A DNA stretch of 64,000 nt from Chitinophaga rupis. GTDB taxonomy: Bacteria > Bacteroidota > Bacteroidia > Chitinophagales > Chitinophagaceae. Location: NCBI RefSeq assembly GCF_900109685.1, contig NZ_FOBB01000008.1:1-64000 (forward strand), read 5' to 3'. The first letter of the stretch is position 1. The number at the start of each line of letters is the position of its first letter. The notes below the pieces were generated by a model. That model ran no database searches. It was not told the DNA's origin and saw nothing but the letters and a program-made list of their open reading frames with translations. The position numbers and the translations under genes are program-made. Of the stretch, positions 40,760 through 49,047 are shown piece after piece.

Positions 40760-41392
40760 TTAGCGGTTAAGGGTAACATAATCGCTGATAAAATAAGCTT
40801 CTTCGCGGCGGGGTTTGGTGCTGAACCGGTCGGCAAATTTGGGTAGCATTACGTGGGAGAGGATGAGGCGTACTTCATGCCGGGCTGTATCCAGCCGGTT
40901 CTTTTGCGCTACAATAGCTGCGTAGTTCCGCAGGGTTTGAAAGCTGATGCCATGCTGGATGGTTTCCCGCAGTATATGCTCACCGCTGGTATCTGTTGCG
41001 CTTTTCCCGGCTTGTTTGTTCCGGTAGATGAGGTCCTGGCGCATATCGTGCAGGTCATCGCCAATGCCGGTCATGCTGCCGGAAAGCAGGTAGTCTACAA
41101 TATCCTCATGCCAGTTAAAGGGCGCTTTCTGTTGTTTGAGGGTTACAATCGGTTCCATTACCTCAAAGGTTTTGGTTTGGCGCGTAAGCTTATCACGGAA
41201 CTCATAGTACAGGCGCTCATCATAATTAGGGGGCGGTGCAAAGAAGCCCCAGCGCTGGAACAGCCATTGCTGGAACACCTGCTGCTGGTGATAGAACTGC
41301 AGGCTTACATAATTATCCGGCATGGTGAATAAGAAGGTGGCTGCAAAATAGCTGATGAATGCCAGGTATATAATCGGGCGTAAAATATTCAT
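40760..41392 (-). CDS. Membrane-anchored hypothetical protein of the HTTM unit
   Basis: 210 residues with one N-terminal helix (MNILRPIIYLAFISYFAATF) and a soluble part rich in aromatic and charged residues (WGFFAPPPNYDERLYYEFRD). No domain recognised. Position directly before the HTTM gene (11-base gap) suggests a dedicated partner. It could be the soluble modulator of the HTTM/DCC pair. Confidence 0.75.
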   Translation of the reverse strand: MNILRPIIYLAFISYFAATFLFTMPDNYVSLQFYHQQQVFQQWLFQRWGFFAPPPNYDERLYYEFRDKLTRQTKTFEVMEPIVTLKQQKAPFNWHEDIVDYLLSGSMTGIGDDLHDMRQDLIYRNKQAGKSATDTSGEHILRETIQHGISFQTLRNYAAIVAQKNRLDTARHEVRLILSHVMLPKFADRFSTKPRREEAYFISDYVTLNR

Positions 41393-41401
41393 GGCTGAAG
41401 G

Positions 41402-41519
41402 TTTGAAGGGTTGAAGCGGGATAGTGTAAAATATAAGGGTTAAGAGAAGGCTGAATAGCGGGCATAGCTTGCCCAGCCCGGTTCTTCAGCCTTCTGCTTC
41501 AACCTTCAAAGTTTACACT
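41402..41519. repeat. Nested inverted repeats between two minus-strand genes
   Basis: Three inverted pairs share one 118-base stretch: TTTGAAGG..TTGAAGC (41402-41417) with GCTTCAACC..TTCAAAG (41496-41511); TAGTGTAAA (41421-41429) with TTTACACTA (41511-41519); AGAAGGCTGAA (41445-41455) with TTCAGCCTTCT (41485-41495). Arms are 7-8 nt phased GAAGG words, akin to family A. The middle pair can act as a terminator-like hairpin; the outer two compete for overlapping partners. Confidence 0.65.
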
Positions 41520-41536
41520 ACTAACTAAAACTGTGA

Positions 41537-41896
41537 TTAATCGAGGCTGTTCAATTTGTTCTGCACTTGCTGTGCAGGTTTCAGAATACCTCCGCCCGGC
41601 TGGGTGATAATGGTAGCATTTGCAGTAGCGGTCAGCAGGTCCGTTTGGGTAATGTAACGGGTAGCTGTAATAAGACGGGTGTACGGCAGGGGCACTACAT
41701 AAATAGTGGGTACCGGGGTCAGGTAAGCAGCAGCTTTTGCGCCGCTTACATTCTGAGCATCGGCCAGCTGCAGGTTAGTGGCCTGGTTGCTGCCTAATAA
41801 GGCAGGTGCGCTGGTGTGGCTGAAACTGGACAGGGTAACAGTAGTAACTGCCAGGCAGGCAACAATGGCTGTTTTTGCATTGAAAATGCGGATCAT
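41537..41896 (-). CDS. Small exported hypothetical protein
   Basis: 119 residues, start MIRIFNAKTAIVACLAVTTV with a signal peptide and likely cleavage near SFSHTSA. Mature part is low in charge, rich in Ala, Thr, Gln and Asn, with a Tyr/Pro/Val stretch (VPTIYVVPLPYTRL). No domain recognised. Divergent from the XRE regulator at 42208. Confidence 0.55.
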   Translation of the reverse strand: MIRIFNAKTAIVACLAVTTVTLSSFSHTSAPALLGSNQATNLQLADAQNVSGAKAAAYLTPVPTIYVVPLPYTRLITATRYITQTDLLTATANATIITQPGGGILKPAQQVQNKLNSLD

Positions 41897-42207
41897 GACG
41901 TTTAAGTTTTTGAGGTTATTGAAATGAAGAAATCAACAATGGGTTACTAGCGTTGCGCAATGGCAGACATTGCTGCAATCGGTTAGTAGGTGTGCTCATG
42001 CTGTTTGGGCTGATCCTCTGTGTAAGTGCGATTTTTGGGGTGTAACAAGAAGAACAGAACAACAAAAGATCTGCTGTAGATCGGGTGTAAAGTTGAACAT
42101 TAAAATTATTCCTGCCAATAGCGTGCGTGTTTAATTTATTCCTAATTTTATTGTACGATTTAGTTTGTTTGTTTTTTAACTGTTAACCTCAAAAATTGTT
42201 GTACCCC
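41897..42207. other. Divergent intergenic region before the XRE regulator
   Basis: No gene seen. AT-rich near 42130-42200 with several TTTG words (AGTTTGTTTG at 42161-42172) that could hold the promoter of the XRE gene; no exact consensus box could be fixed. Confidence 0.35.
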
Positions 42208-42540
42208 ATGATCTCGGACACTATCAGAAAGCTCCGTATGGAGCGAAGTTTCACCCAGGAGTATGTAGCCCTGGAGCTGGGCATTTCACAGAATGCTTAT
42301 TGTAAGATTGAGAACGGGCAGGTTCAATTAACTATTGACCGCTTGCAGAAAATTGCGGCTATTTTAGATACGCCGCTGCCCCTGTTATTTAACTATCAAA
42401 CGGAGCCTGAAGAAAAAGACAGCGCTTTACCATTTTGCCAGGATGTTATTGTGCTATTGCAGGAGGAGCTGCAGGCCAAGCAAAAAGTAGTGGACGATTT
42501 GTTAGGGATCATTAAGGTAATGCAGGGCAGCCCCGGGTAA
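42208..42540 (+). CDS. XRE-family transcriptional regulator
   Basis: 110 residues from ATG 42208 (MISDTIRKLRMERSFTQEYV). N-terminal HTH_3 DNA-binding domain (about 4-58: SFTQEYVALELGISQNAYCKIENG). The C-terminal part (EELQAKQKVVDDLLGIIKV) is a likely short coiled-coil for dimerisation. Target unknown; the divergent small exported protein gene is a candidate. Confidence 0.85.
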   Translation: MISDTIRKLRMERSFTQEYVALELGISQNAYCKIENGQVQLTIDRLQKIAAILDTPLPLLFNYQTEPEEKDSALPFCQDVIVLLQEELQAKQKVVDDLLGIIKVMQGSPG

Positions 42541-42639
42541 TTTGATCCTTTTTCTGCAGGCGCCGTCCTGTATATGCTTCTTTAGTTGTTCTGTTGGCGT
42601 CCGTTTGTGTTAGCCGCGTGGCGGAGCTATGCAGGAAGG

Positions 42640-43239
42640 TTAGTACAATATCATCACTTTTTTCTGCAGCTGAAAACTATCATTACTCACATCTTCCTCA
42701 TAATAATATACAGTATCATTTTCCAATACAATCTTTTTTTGCAGGTCTTCATCGCTTACACGCTCGCATCCAGTTAATGTCAGCCATGGTTTTCCAATTT
42801 CTTTCCACTTATTGTTTGCATATGTCCAGGTGCTCATATGGTAAGTGCAGCCATGGTGTGGTTCCTGAAAAAGGGAAATGTCATCACGGCCGTCTTTATT
42901 CAGATCTCCTTCATTGATCAGTCTCATTGCGCCATAGCTGGCGTATAACGGGGTTATGCTATCTGAAGAAAAACGTACAATGTATTCATTCTGGCCATCT
43001 TCTTCGTCGCTGTGATCTTTAAATAATACCCCGTAGGCGGTATCCATTATCTGATCGCCATTAAAATCGTCATAAGCAATAGCGGTATCCGGCATTGCCT
43101 GTATAAGCTGTGTGTAAGCTTGTTGAACGGCGGGAAGGGGCGTGGCAGCGGTGGTATCCACTGTTTGTTTATGATCTGTGGTAACAGGCGCATGGCAGCC
43201 CAAGAGGTAAAGGGGCAGGATAAATAGTATATATTTCAT
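42640..43239 (-). CDS. Lipoprotein with VCBS/EF-hand-like repeats (hypothetical)
   Basis: 199 residues. Lipobox MKYILFILPLYLLGCHAP (Cys15). Two calcium-binding-like loops: DFNGDQIMDTAYG and DLNKDGRDDISLF, as in FG-GAP/VCBS-type repeats. The spacer from the XRE gene is 99 bases, and the two genes converge. Role unknown; probably an outer or inner membrane-anchored periplasmic protein. Confidence 0.65.
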   Translation of the reverse strand: MKYILFILPLYLLGCHAPVTTDHKQTVDTTAATPLPAVQQAYTQLIQAMPDTAIAYDDFNGDQIMDTAYGVLFKDHSDEEDGQNEYIVRFSSDSITPLYASYGAMRLINEGDLNKDGRDDISLFQEPHHGCTYHMSTWTYANNKWKEIGKPWLTLTGCERVSDEDLQKKIVLENDTVYYYEEDVSNDSFQLQKKVMILY

Positions 43240-43361
43240 AGCTGGGACAAAAATGTGATAAAACGGTAAATAAAAAAATAGACCAGAGATGTTATTAAAA
43301 TGCCCATTTACCTATTATTTAAAATATTTTATGTTTTACGTAAAAAATTAAATGTTTTGCG

Positions 43362-43369
43362 TACATTTG
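43362..43369 (+). promoter_or_regulatory. Promoter -7 element of the DUF2975/HTH pair
   Basis: TACATTTG, exact TAnnTTTG match, 24 bases before the ATG at 43394. The -33 region (TTTTACG, 43334-43340) is a weak match. Confidence 0.5.
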
Positions 43370-43393
43370 GATCGAAACAAAATTTCATCCTTT

Positions 43394-44008
43394 ATGAACC
43401 GGATCATTATTCGCGGGTTGTATATCCTTACCAACATTGTATGGTACCTGTTCTGGGTATTCCTGGTTATTATTGTTATTGGCATCTGCATTAAAATGTT
43501 CACCACCCATAAGCTGGAATGGGACGTACCTGTTACCATAAATGCCGCTAAACACCTGCCTGTTACGGGTATGGATACGGCGCAGGCGCAGGTATCTTCC
43601 CTGCGGGATGTAGAAGGTTTAATGAAGTTCAAAGTGCAGCTTACCCCGCTGTTATCTGCTATCGTGGTTGTGTTCTTTTCTTTATCTATGTTCCTGTTCG
43701 GCAGTGTGCTTTACAACACCCGCCGTATTTTTCAATCGCTGAAAGCGGAAGTGCCTTTTAACCTGGAAAATGTAAAGCGCCTGCGTTATATTGGCCTGTT
43801 TGTAATTGCTATGGCGGTTATCAATTTTATAGATGCGTTTGTAAAGAATGCACTGTTCAAAGTTCAGCTGCAGCAGGCAGGAGGCATCTACCATATAAAA
43901 ATAGTGCTGGGTTTCTGGCCGGTTATTACAGGGCTTATTATCCTGGTGCTGTCAGAAGTTTTCCGGAAAGGCTACCAGTTAAAAGTGGATAACGAATCTT
44001 TTGTATAA
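43394..44008 (+). CDS. DUF2975 membrane protein
   Basis: 204 residues from ATG 43394 (MNRIIIRGLYILTNIVWYLF). Four membrane helices (about 5-30, 90-112, 135-153, 175-195). Pattern matches DUF2975, which is regularly followed by a small Cro/XRE-type regulator, as here: the next gene starts in the overlap TAATG. Function unknown; the pair is thought to be a membrane sensor with its regulator, by analogy only. Confidence 0.8.
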   Translation: MNRIIIRGLYILTNIVWYLFWVFLVIIVIGICIKMFTTHKLEWDVPVTINAAKHLPVTGMDTAQAQVSSLRDVEGLMKFKVQLTPLLSAIVVVFFSLSMFLFGSVLYNTRRIFQSLKAEVPFNLENVKRLRYIGLFVIAMAVINFIDAFVKNALFKVQLQQAGGIYHIKIVLGFWPVITGLIILVLSEVFRKGYQLKVDNESFV

Positions 44009-44217
44009 TGGCGATCATCATAAACCTGGATGTGCAGATGGCAAAGAACAAGATCTCTTTAACAGAGCTGGCACAGAAAGTAGACATTTCCCTTACGAAC
44101 CTGTCTTTGCTGAAAACCGGCAAGGTAAAAGGGATCCGTTTTGACACGCTGGAGGCCTTATGCAGGATCCTGAAATGTAAACCCGGTGATATACTGGATA
44201 TTACAGACGCAGAATAA
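44008..44217 (+). CDS. Small XRE/Cro-type regulator (YozG-like)
   Basis: 69 residues. Nearly all of it is an HTH: MAIIINLDVQMAKNKISLTE, VDISLTNLSLLKTGKVKGIRF, LEALCRILKCKPGDIL. Its ATG overlaps the last base of the DUF2975 stop, so translation is coupled. Likely autoregulates the pair. Confidence 0.85.
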   Translation: MAIIINLDVQMAKNKISLTELAQKVDISLTNLSLLKTGKVKGIRFDTLEALCRILKCKPGDILDITDAE

Positions 44218-44237
44218 TTGCCGTACTGGTGTTAACG

Positions 44238-44711
44238 TTAGTGATTCCATACAATTAAGCTGTCGTCCGGCACATCATATTCATATACCTGGTGCGTAAG
44301 CGTATCTATGTACAACCAGCCGTCTGTAATAAAGCGTTTCCCATAATCATCTTCATAATCATGGCCCAGGTGGCATACCATGTATTTTGCGCTGTCGGTA
44401 TCCAGCAGCTGGTCCCATAACCAGGCAATGGAGCTGTCTTTGGCGGCATTTTGTACGGCAGTATTATCTGTCAGGGAAATGTATTGTGTAACCAGCACAT
44501 CGGCCCAGCTTAATCTTTCGCGCATGGCGCTGTCTATTTCAACAGAGCGGTTCTCTTTACCGGCTGGTGAAAAAGTCCGGTAAGCAGTATCGGCCTGCAC
44601 AAAAGTGGCGCTGTCGGAGTTATCGGCTGTAGTGGTGCCGGCGTTGTCCGGAGCAGAGGAACAACCCGCAAAAGCGAATGCGCAAAACAAAGCGGCAAGG
44701 GATCTTTTCAT
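44238..44711 (-). CDS. Hypothetical lipoprotein
   Basis: 157 residues from ATG 44711 (MKRSLAALFCAFAFAGCSSA, lipobox Cys17); the longer frame from 44735 is unlikely because the signal peptide would be misplaced. Mature part is rich in Asp, Ser and Thr and has no recognised domain. Convergent with the YozG-like gene; 30 bases after the LytTR gene, perhaps the last gene of that unit. Confidence 0.65.
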   Translation of the reverse strand: MKRSLAALFCAFAFAGCSSAPDNAGTTTADNSDSATFVQADTAYRTFSPAGKENRSVEIDSAMRERLSWADVLVTQYISLTDNTAVQNAAKDSSIAWLWDQLLDTDSAKYMVCHLGHDYEDDYGKRFITDGWLYIDTLTHQVYEYDVPDDSLIVWNH

Positions 44712-44741
44712 AGGGCATGAAATAATTGCCAACAAATATAA

Positions 44742-45458
44742 TTAAAAGATCCGTTGGCGGATAGCAGCCATAAAAGGCTCCCGGAATTTTTCGCTTACGG
44801 GTATTTGTTTGTCGCCTATGAAAATATGATTGTCCTGGATCTTGTCCAGCTGTGCAATGTTCACAATATAGGAATGGTGTACGCGTATGAAAGGGTGGGA
44901 GAGCTGTTCCTCAATATCTTTCAGGCGGCGGTACACCAGCAATTGCTCGCTGCTGGTTACCAGCCGTACATACTCTTTTTCGCCTTCAAAATAGAGAATG
45001 TTGTGCAGCAGCAGCTTGTGAAATGTTTTGCCGGATTTAATGAAAAAATATTCTTCTGTTGCAGGTGCGGACGGGGGAACGGTTACGCCCCGGTCTTTTA
45101 AATGGAAATGGGTTTCTATTTTTTGTACAGCAGCGTAAAAACGTTTTAATGTAATGGGTTTCAGCAGGTAATCCAGCGTGGTATATCCGTAGCTGTCTGC
45201 CGCATATTCTGAATAAGCGGTGGTGAATACAATATGGGTGGTTTTGGGCAGCAGGCCGGCCAGCTCCATGCCGGTAAGCTGTGGCATGTTAATGTCCAGG
45301 AAAATAAAATCTACGGTTTGCTCTTTCAGAAAGGCCAGCGCTTCCAGCGCATCGTAACACTTGGCCAGCAGCTGCCATTCTGTGGTTTGGCGAATGAACA
45401 TTTCCAGCAGGTTCACGGCATTGGGCTCATCGTCTATAATAATACAGCGCAGGTTCAT
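44742..45458 (-). CDS. LytTR-family response regulator
   Basis: 238 residues. Receiver domain (CIIIDDEPNAVNLLEMFIRQ; phospho-Asp in FIFLDINMPQLTG; Lys in LLKPITLKRFY) followed by the LytTR DNA-binding domain (about 135-236: FFIKSGKTFHKLLLHNILYF, HHSYIVNIAQLDKI). Overlaps the kinase gene by 4 bases (ATGA). LytTR/LytS pairs in Bacteroidota commonly control nearby membrane or export genes; possible target is the lipoprotein gene downstream. Confidence 0.93.
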   Translation of the reverse strand: MNLRCIIIDDEPNAVNLLEMFIRQTTEWQLLAKCYDALEALAFLKEQTVDFIFLDINMPQLTGMELAGLLPKTTHIVFTTAYSEYAADSYGYTTLDYLLKPITLKRFYAAVQKIETHFHLKDRGVTVPPSAPATEEYFFIKSGKTFHKLLLHNILYFEGEKEYVRLVTSSEQLLVYRRLKDIEEQLSHPFIRVHHSYIVNIAQLDKIQDNHIFIGDKQIPVSEKFREPFMAAIRQRIF

Positions 45459-46474
45459 TGTAACGGAATTTTCAGGGATGCATTAAAATATTTACCTGCC
45501 GGCTGGGCGCTGAGCTCATAATTGCTGCCAAATAATAACGACAGCCTTTTGTGCAGGTTGCGGATGCCAAAGCCACTTTGCCCGGTTACGGTTTGTTTAT
45601 CGTGCAGCAGGTTCTGGGTTTGAAAAAGCAGGTACCCGTTCTCCTGTACCAGTGAAATGGTAACGGCATTTTCCGGATTGGATTTATCGATACCGTGTTT
45701 GAAAATATTCTCTACAAAGGTCATTAATAACATTGGCGGAATGCTGGCCTCTTTGCGGCAGTTCTGAATAAAGGTAATGGATATCTCGTGCCGGATACGG
45801 ATCCTTTCCAGGGCAATATAATTTTCAAGGAACTGGATCTCTGTGCCCAGGGTTACTTCTTCCCGGGGGCTTTCATCCACAAAGTACCGCATGATCTCTG
45901 ACAGGCGTTCAATGAGCATGGCAGTGCGGGGCGCTTCCTTATAGGCTTCGTAATAAATGTTGTTAAGGGTATTAAACAGGAAATGCGGCTGCACCTGTGA
46001 TTTCAGAAGGTTCAGCTCTGCCAGGCTTTTTTCGGCAATCATTTCCTCTGCCTGCCGTTTCAGCTTAAAATAGTCCAGCGCAAAACGGAATATAAAGCTC
46101 AGCACATAGATCACTACACAGGCGGCGCTTACATAAATAATGCTTTTAGTAGTAATGGGCAGGTACTCTTTTGAAAAGTATTGATTGTAGATGTATTGGG
46201 AAAGATAGCTGCGGGCAATGCCTATCAGCGCAAGAAAAAAAACAGATGCCAGCACATAAGGCATTAACTGTCCTCTTTTATAAAACACCGGTAACAGGAA
46301 ATGGATGTTGCCATAGATTATAATGGCATAGAACGCAGTGCTGATGGCGGTAAAGGCGCCTGCCTGCACCACGCCATCCATTGGCAGCATGGAAATGAAA
46401 TTGATCAGGAACACAAAACCCCAGAGCAGCCATTGCAGCTGCACGGGGCTAGCCTGGCCGGAAAATATCTTCAT
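45455..46474 (-). CDS. LytS-type sensor histidine kinase
   Basis: 339 residues from ATG 46474 (MKIFSGQASPVQLQWLL). Four membrane helices in the N-terminal 130 residues, a coiled-coil linker, then the His_kinase (PF06580) motif LKSQVQPHFLFNTLNNIYYE with the phospho-His, and an ATPase with FVENIFKHGI and SGFGIRNLHKRL. No large periplasmic sensor, so it probably senses a membrane signal. Cognate to the LytTR regulator. Confidence 0.92.
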   Translation of the reverse strand: MKIFSGQASPVQLQWLLWGFVFLINFISMLPMDGVVQAGAFTAISTAFYAIIIYGNIHFLLPVFYKRGQLMPYVLASVFFLALIGIARSYLSQYIYNQYFSKEYLPITTKSIIYVSAACVVIYVLSFIFRFALDYFKLKRQAEEMIAEKSLAELNLLKSQVQPHFLFNTLNNIYYEAYKEAPRTAMLIERLSEIMRYFVDESPREEVTLGTEIQFLENYIALERIRIRHEISITFIQNCRKEASIPPMLLMTFVENIFKHGIDKSNPENAVTISLVQENGYLLFQTQNLLHDKQTVTGQSGFGIRNLHKRLSLLFGSNYELSAQPAGKYFNASLKIPLQ

Positions 46475-46660
46475 AATTAAAGGTACAAAGATTTTAAGGC
46501 TGCCTGCCACCTGTTTTCAACCGTTCACCCGTAAAATTCAACCGTTGCCGTTATTGAACGCTATGCGGGTACGGCTAAAGTATGTGCGTGAATAATTGAA
46601 TTGATTTTTATAAGCAGCAGCGGCGGCAGACATTTGTTTTATTATTCCAATACAACAGCT

Positions 46661-47464
46661 ATGAAAAATAACATTGTTATCGGCATTTTAATATTGATCA
46701 CCATTATGGCCGGTGTACTGGCGCCCCTGGTGCTGGATGCGCAGGCTACTGATACGGTGGCGCCGGGCAGCCGGATCCTGAACACCCGTTTGCTGAAACC
46801 CGGGCTGCGCCAGTACCTGGTGTATTACCAGCATCCGCAAGCCCCTAAAATGTTGCGGTGCTGGTACTGGCTGCGCGATATTAAAACAGCTACCCGTAAC
46901 GGGGAGCCGGTATTCACCATCAGCCAGCACTGGTATGGCGCTGATACTACCAGTTACCGGGCTTACTTTTCTGTGAACAGCGCAAAGGATTTTACACCCG
47001 TCTACCACCAGGAAACAGCCAAAAGTGGCCTGGCAGCCTATAACTGGGGAACAGCCGGTATTAGCGGCGCAGATACGGTGGCAGATAATTCAAAGAAAGG
47101 ATTTACCCTGCAGTTTGACCGGCCCAACTTTAACTGGAACCTGGATGTGGAAACTTTTGAAATGCTGCCATTAGCTGCGGGTAAAACATTTGCCATTAAC
47201 TTTTATGATGCCGGTTTGGACCTTCCTGAATTCGTGATCTATAAAGTAAGCGGCATCGAAGCGCTTACCACGCTGGATAACAAAAGCGTGGATTGCTGGA
47301 AGCTGGTGACCACCGGTAACAATAAAGGTGTTGACTATACGCAAACTTTCTGGATCAGTAAAAAGGAGCATGAATTTTTGAAAGAGGAAGATGTGTATGG
47401 CGGCATGTACCGCTGTAAAGTAAAGCTGCCGGCCTTTATGCCGGATGTACTGACACATTTTTAA
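46661..47464 (+). CDS. Exported DUF3108-like protein (hypothetical)
   Basis: 267 residues from ATG 46661 (MKNNIVIGILILITIMAGVL signal peptide). Beta-rich; segments such as CWYWLRDIKTATRNGEP, LVTTGNNKGVDYTQTFWISK and FLKEEDVYGG resemble DUF3108, whose members are beta-barrel-like periplasmic proteins. The match is by general impression only. Followed after 24 bases by the 47489 gene, so probably the first gene of a two-gene unit. Confidence 0.55.
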   Translation: MKNNIVIGILILITIMAGVLAPLVLDAQATDTVAPGSRILNTRLLKPGLRQYLVYYQHPQAPKMLRCWYWLRDIKTATRNGEPVFTISQHWYGADTTSYRAYFSVNSAKDFTPVYHQETAKSGLAAYNWGTAGISGADTVADNSKKGFTLQFDRPNFNWNLDVETFEMLPLAAGKTFAINFYDAGLDLPEFVIYKVSGIEALTTLDNKSVDCWKLVTTGNNKGVDYTQTFWISKKEHEFLKEEDVYGGMYRCKVKLPAFMPDVLTHF

Positions 47465-47488
47465 ACCCCTTGTAAAATGATCACCTGT

Positions 47489-48220
47489 ATGAAATATACT
47501 TTTCTGCCAGTGGTATTTATACTGGGTAGCTTGTTCCTTGCGCAGGTTTTGCCGGAAGAAACACCGGTGAATAATAAGAGCGAGGTATTTGTGCTGGCTA
47601 CCTTATACCGCCGCCATAACAGCACACCGGTGTATAACCTGGATACGCTGAAAAGAATCATTAGCGCCATTGATCCGCAGGTATTTGTGCTGGATGTAAA
47701 CCCGAAGGAATTAAAGGAGCAGAAAGTGTATCCGTCCAAGATAGAGTATCCCGGTGTAATATTCCCGCTGGTAAATGAAATGCAACGCCCGGCTTACGCT
47801 GCAGAGCCACCGGAGCCTGTTTTTACGGAAATAGTGCAGGCTGTGATCAAAGCACATAAAGAGTTTGACAGCACCCGGGCTGATGCCTCCCGCTCACTGC
47901 AACAATATACCGGCAGCCTGTTTAATGTACTGAAAATAGTATGGCAAACACCTGCTGATGTGAACGGGCAGCGTACCGATAAAGCGCTGGCGGGCAAACG
48001 CGCGCTGGAAGACCAGCTTATAGGGCCGGTAGATATAGACGGCGACCGGCGCTGGACGCAGAACATTGTAAATGTAACGCTGCAGGCGGCCAACGCGCAC
48101 CCCGGCAAACGTATACTGGTATTAATAGGAATAGAGAACTGCCATGGCGTGCGGGCCGCCTTGCGCGCACAGAACGGGATACAACTTGTTGATATGGAAC
48201 AGTGGCTGCGCCGTCAATAA
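47489..48220 (+). CDS. Exported hypothetical protein
   Basis: 243 residues from ATG 47489 (MKYTFLPVVFILGSLFLAQV signal); a start at 47477 is also possible. The pattern EVFVLATLYRRHNSTPVYNL, then IDPQVFVLDVNPKEL and KRILVLIGIENCHGVRAALR, is faintly like TraB/ChaN-type folds (strand-Asp/Glu pattern plus a late His), but the match is weak and no family is claimed. A terminator follows at 48263. Confidence 0.5.
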   Translation: MKYTFLPVVFILGSLFLAQVLPEETPVNNKSEVFVLATLYRRHNSTPVYNLDTLKRIISAIDPQVFVLDVNPKELKEQKVYPSKIEYPGVIFPLVNEMQRPAYAAEPPEPVFTEIVQAVIKAHKEFDSTRADASRSLQQYTGSLFNVLKIVWQTPADVNGQRTDKALAGKRALEDQLIGPVDIDGDRRWTQNIVNVTLQAANAHPGKRILVLIGIENCHGVRAALRAQNGIQLVDMEQWLRRQ

Positions 48221-48262
48221 CGGTAACCCATATACTGTAATGTACCATCCTTCCGCCGGAAG

Positions 48263-48285
48263 GGGAGCTGCGAGGCTCCCTTTTT
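48263..48285 (+). terminator. Intrinsic terminator
   Basis: Stem GGGAGC with GCTCCC, loop TGCGAG, followed by five T (48281-48285). Confidence 0.85.
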
Positions 48286-48378
48286 CATTTCGTATAAATA
48301 TATGACATTAAAATGTTATGTATTTTACGGCTATCGGTGGTAACTTGCAGGCCTATTCCTATACGAACTAAAATAGCT

Positions 48379-48987
48379 ATGAAATTTTCAAAACTCCTTT
48401 TGTCCGCAGCCATGGCTGCTGCGTTTGTTGCCTGTAGTAAAGATGAAACCACGCCTGAAGGTGGAAACAATTCCGGTGAGATCCTGGGTACTTATGATTT
48501 TGTTGGTATGAAGGTTACCAGCAAAAGTACCGCTACGGATAATTCCTCAACAGATAAAACGATCACCTATAGCTCTTACAACAGTAAAGAAAACCAGGGA
48601 ACGGTTGTTTTTGATGCCAGCAAAGTGGTTTCCAGCAATTTTGCCTACACCGTTGATACTACCGTTAAGGCCGAAATTTATACAGAAGGAGAAGAAATGC
48701 AAACCATTGAGATACCTTTCATGTTTAAGGCTCCGGCATCCGGCAGTACTGCTGCCTATAAAATGAAGGGAACGGATTCTATTTACTTTGAAAAGGGCTT
48801 CATTAGTCTGCCGGACAATTCGGGTACTGCACCTACTACGCCTAACACGGCAAAAGTGACCTGGGTAGGTGATACGCTGGTCCTGTACAGCGCAATTGCC
48901 TATACCTCCTCACAACAGGCTTCAGGTATTACTTTCACCACCCTTATGACGGCTACCCAGGAAGTAAAGCTGAAGAAAAGAAAATAA
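48379..48987 (+). CDS. Hypothetical lipoprotein
   Basis: 202 residues from ATG 48379 (MKFSKLLLSAAMAAAFVACS, lipobox Cys19, then KDE, a surface-export-like tail). Thr/Ser-rich beta-type protein with conserved-looking segments (EILGTYDFVGMKVTSKSTAT; WVGDTLVLYSAI), similar in general plan to lipocalin-like lipoproteins of Bacteroidota. No named domain assigned. Convergent with the ThuA gene. Confidence 0.6.
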   Translation: MKFSKLLLSAAMAAAFVACSKDETTPEGGNNSGEILGTYDFVGMKVTSKSTATDNSSTDKTITYSSYNSKENQGTVVFDASKVVSSNFAYTVDTTVKAEIYTEGEEMQTIEIPFMFKAPASGSTAAYKMKGTDSIYFEKGFISLPDNSGTAPTTPNTAKVTWVGDTLVLYSAIAYTSSQQASGITFTTLMTATQEVKLKKRK

Positions 48988-49047
48988 CTCTCTCGATTGC
49001 GTATTCTAATAAACAAGGGCGTGCTGTCTTCAGCCGCCCTTCCTCTT

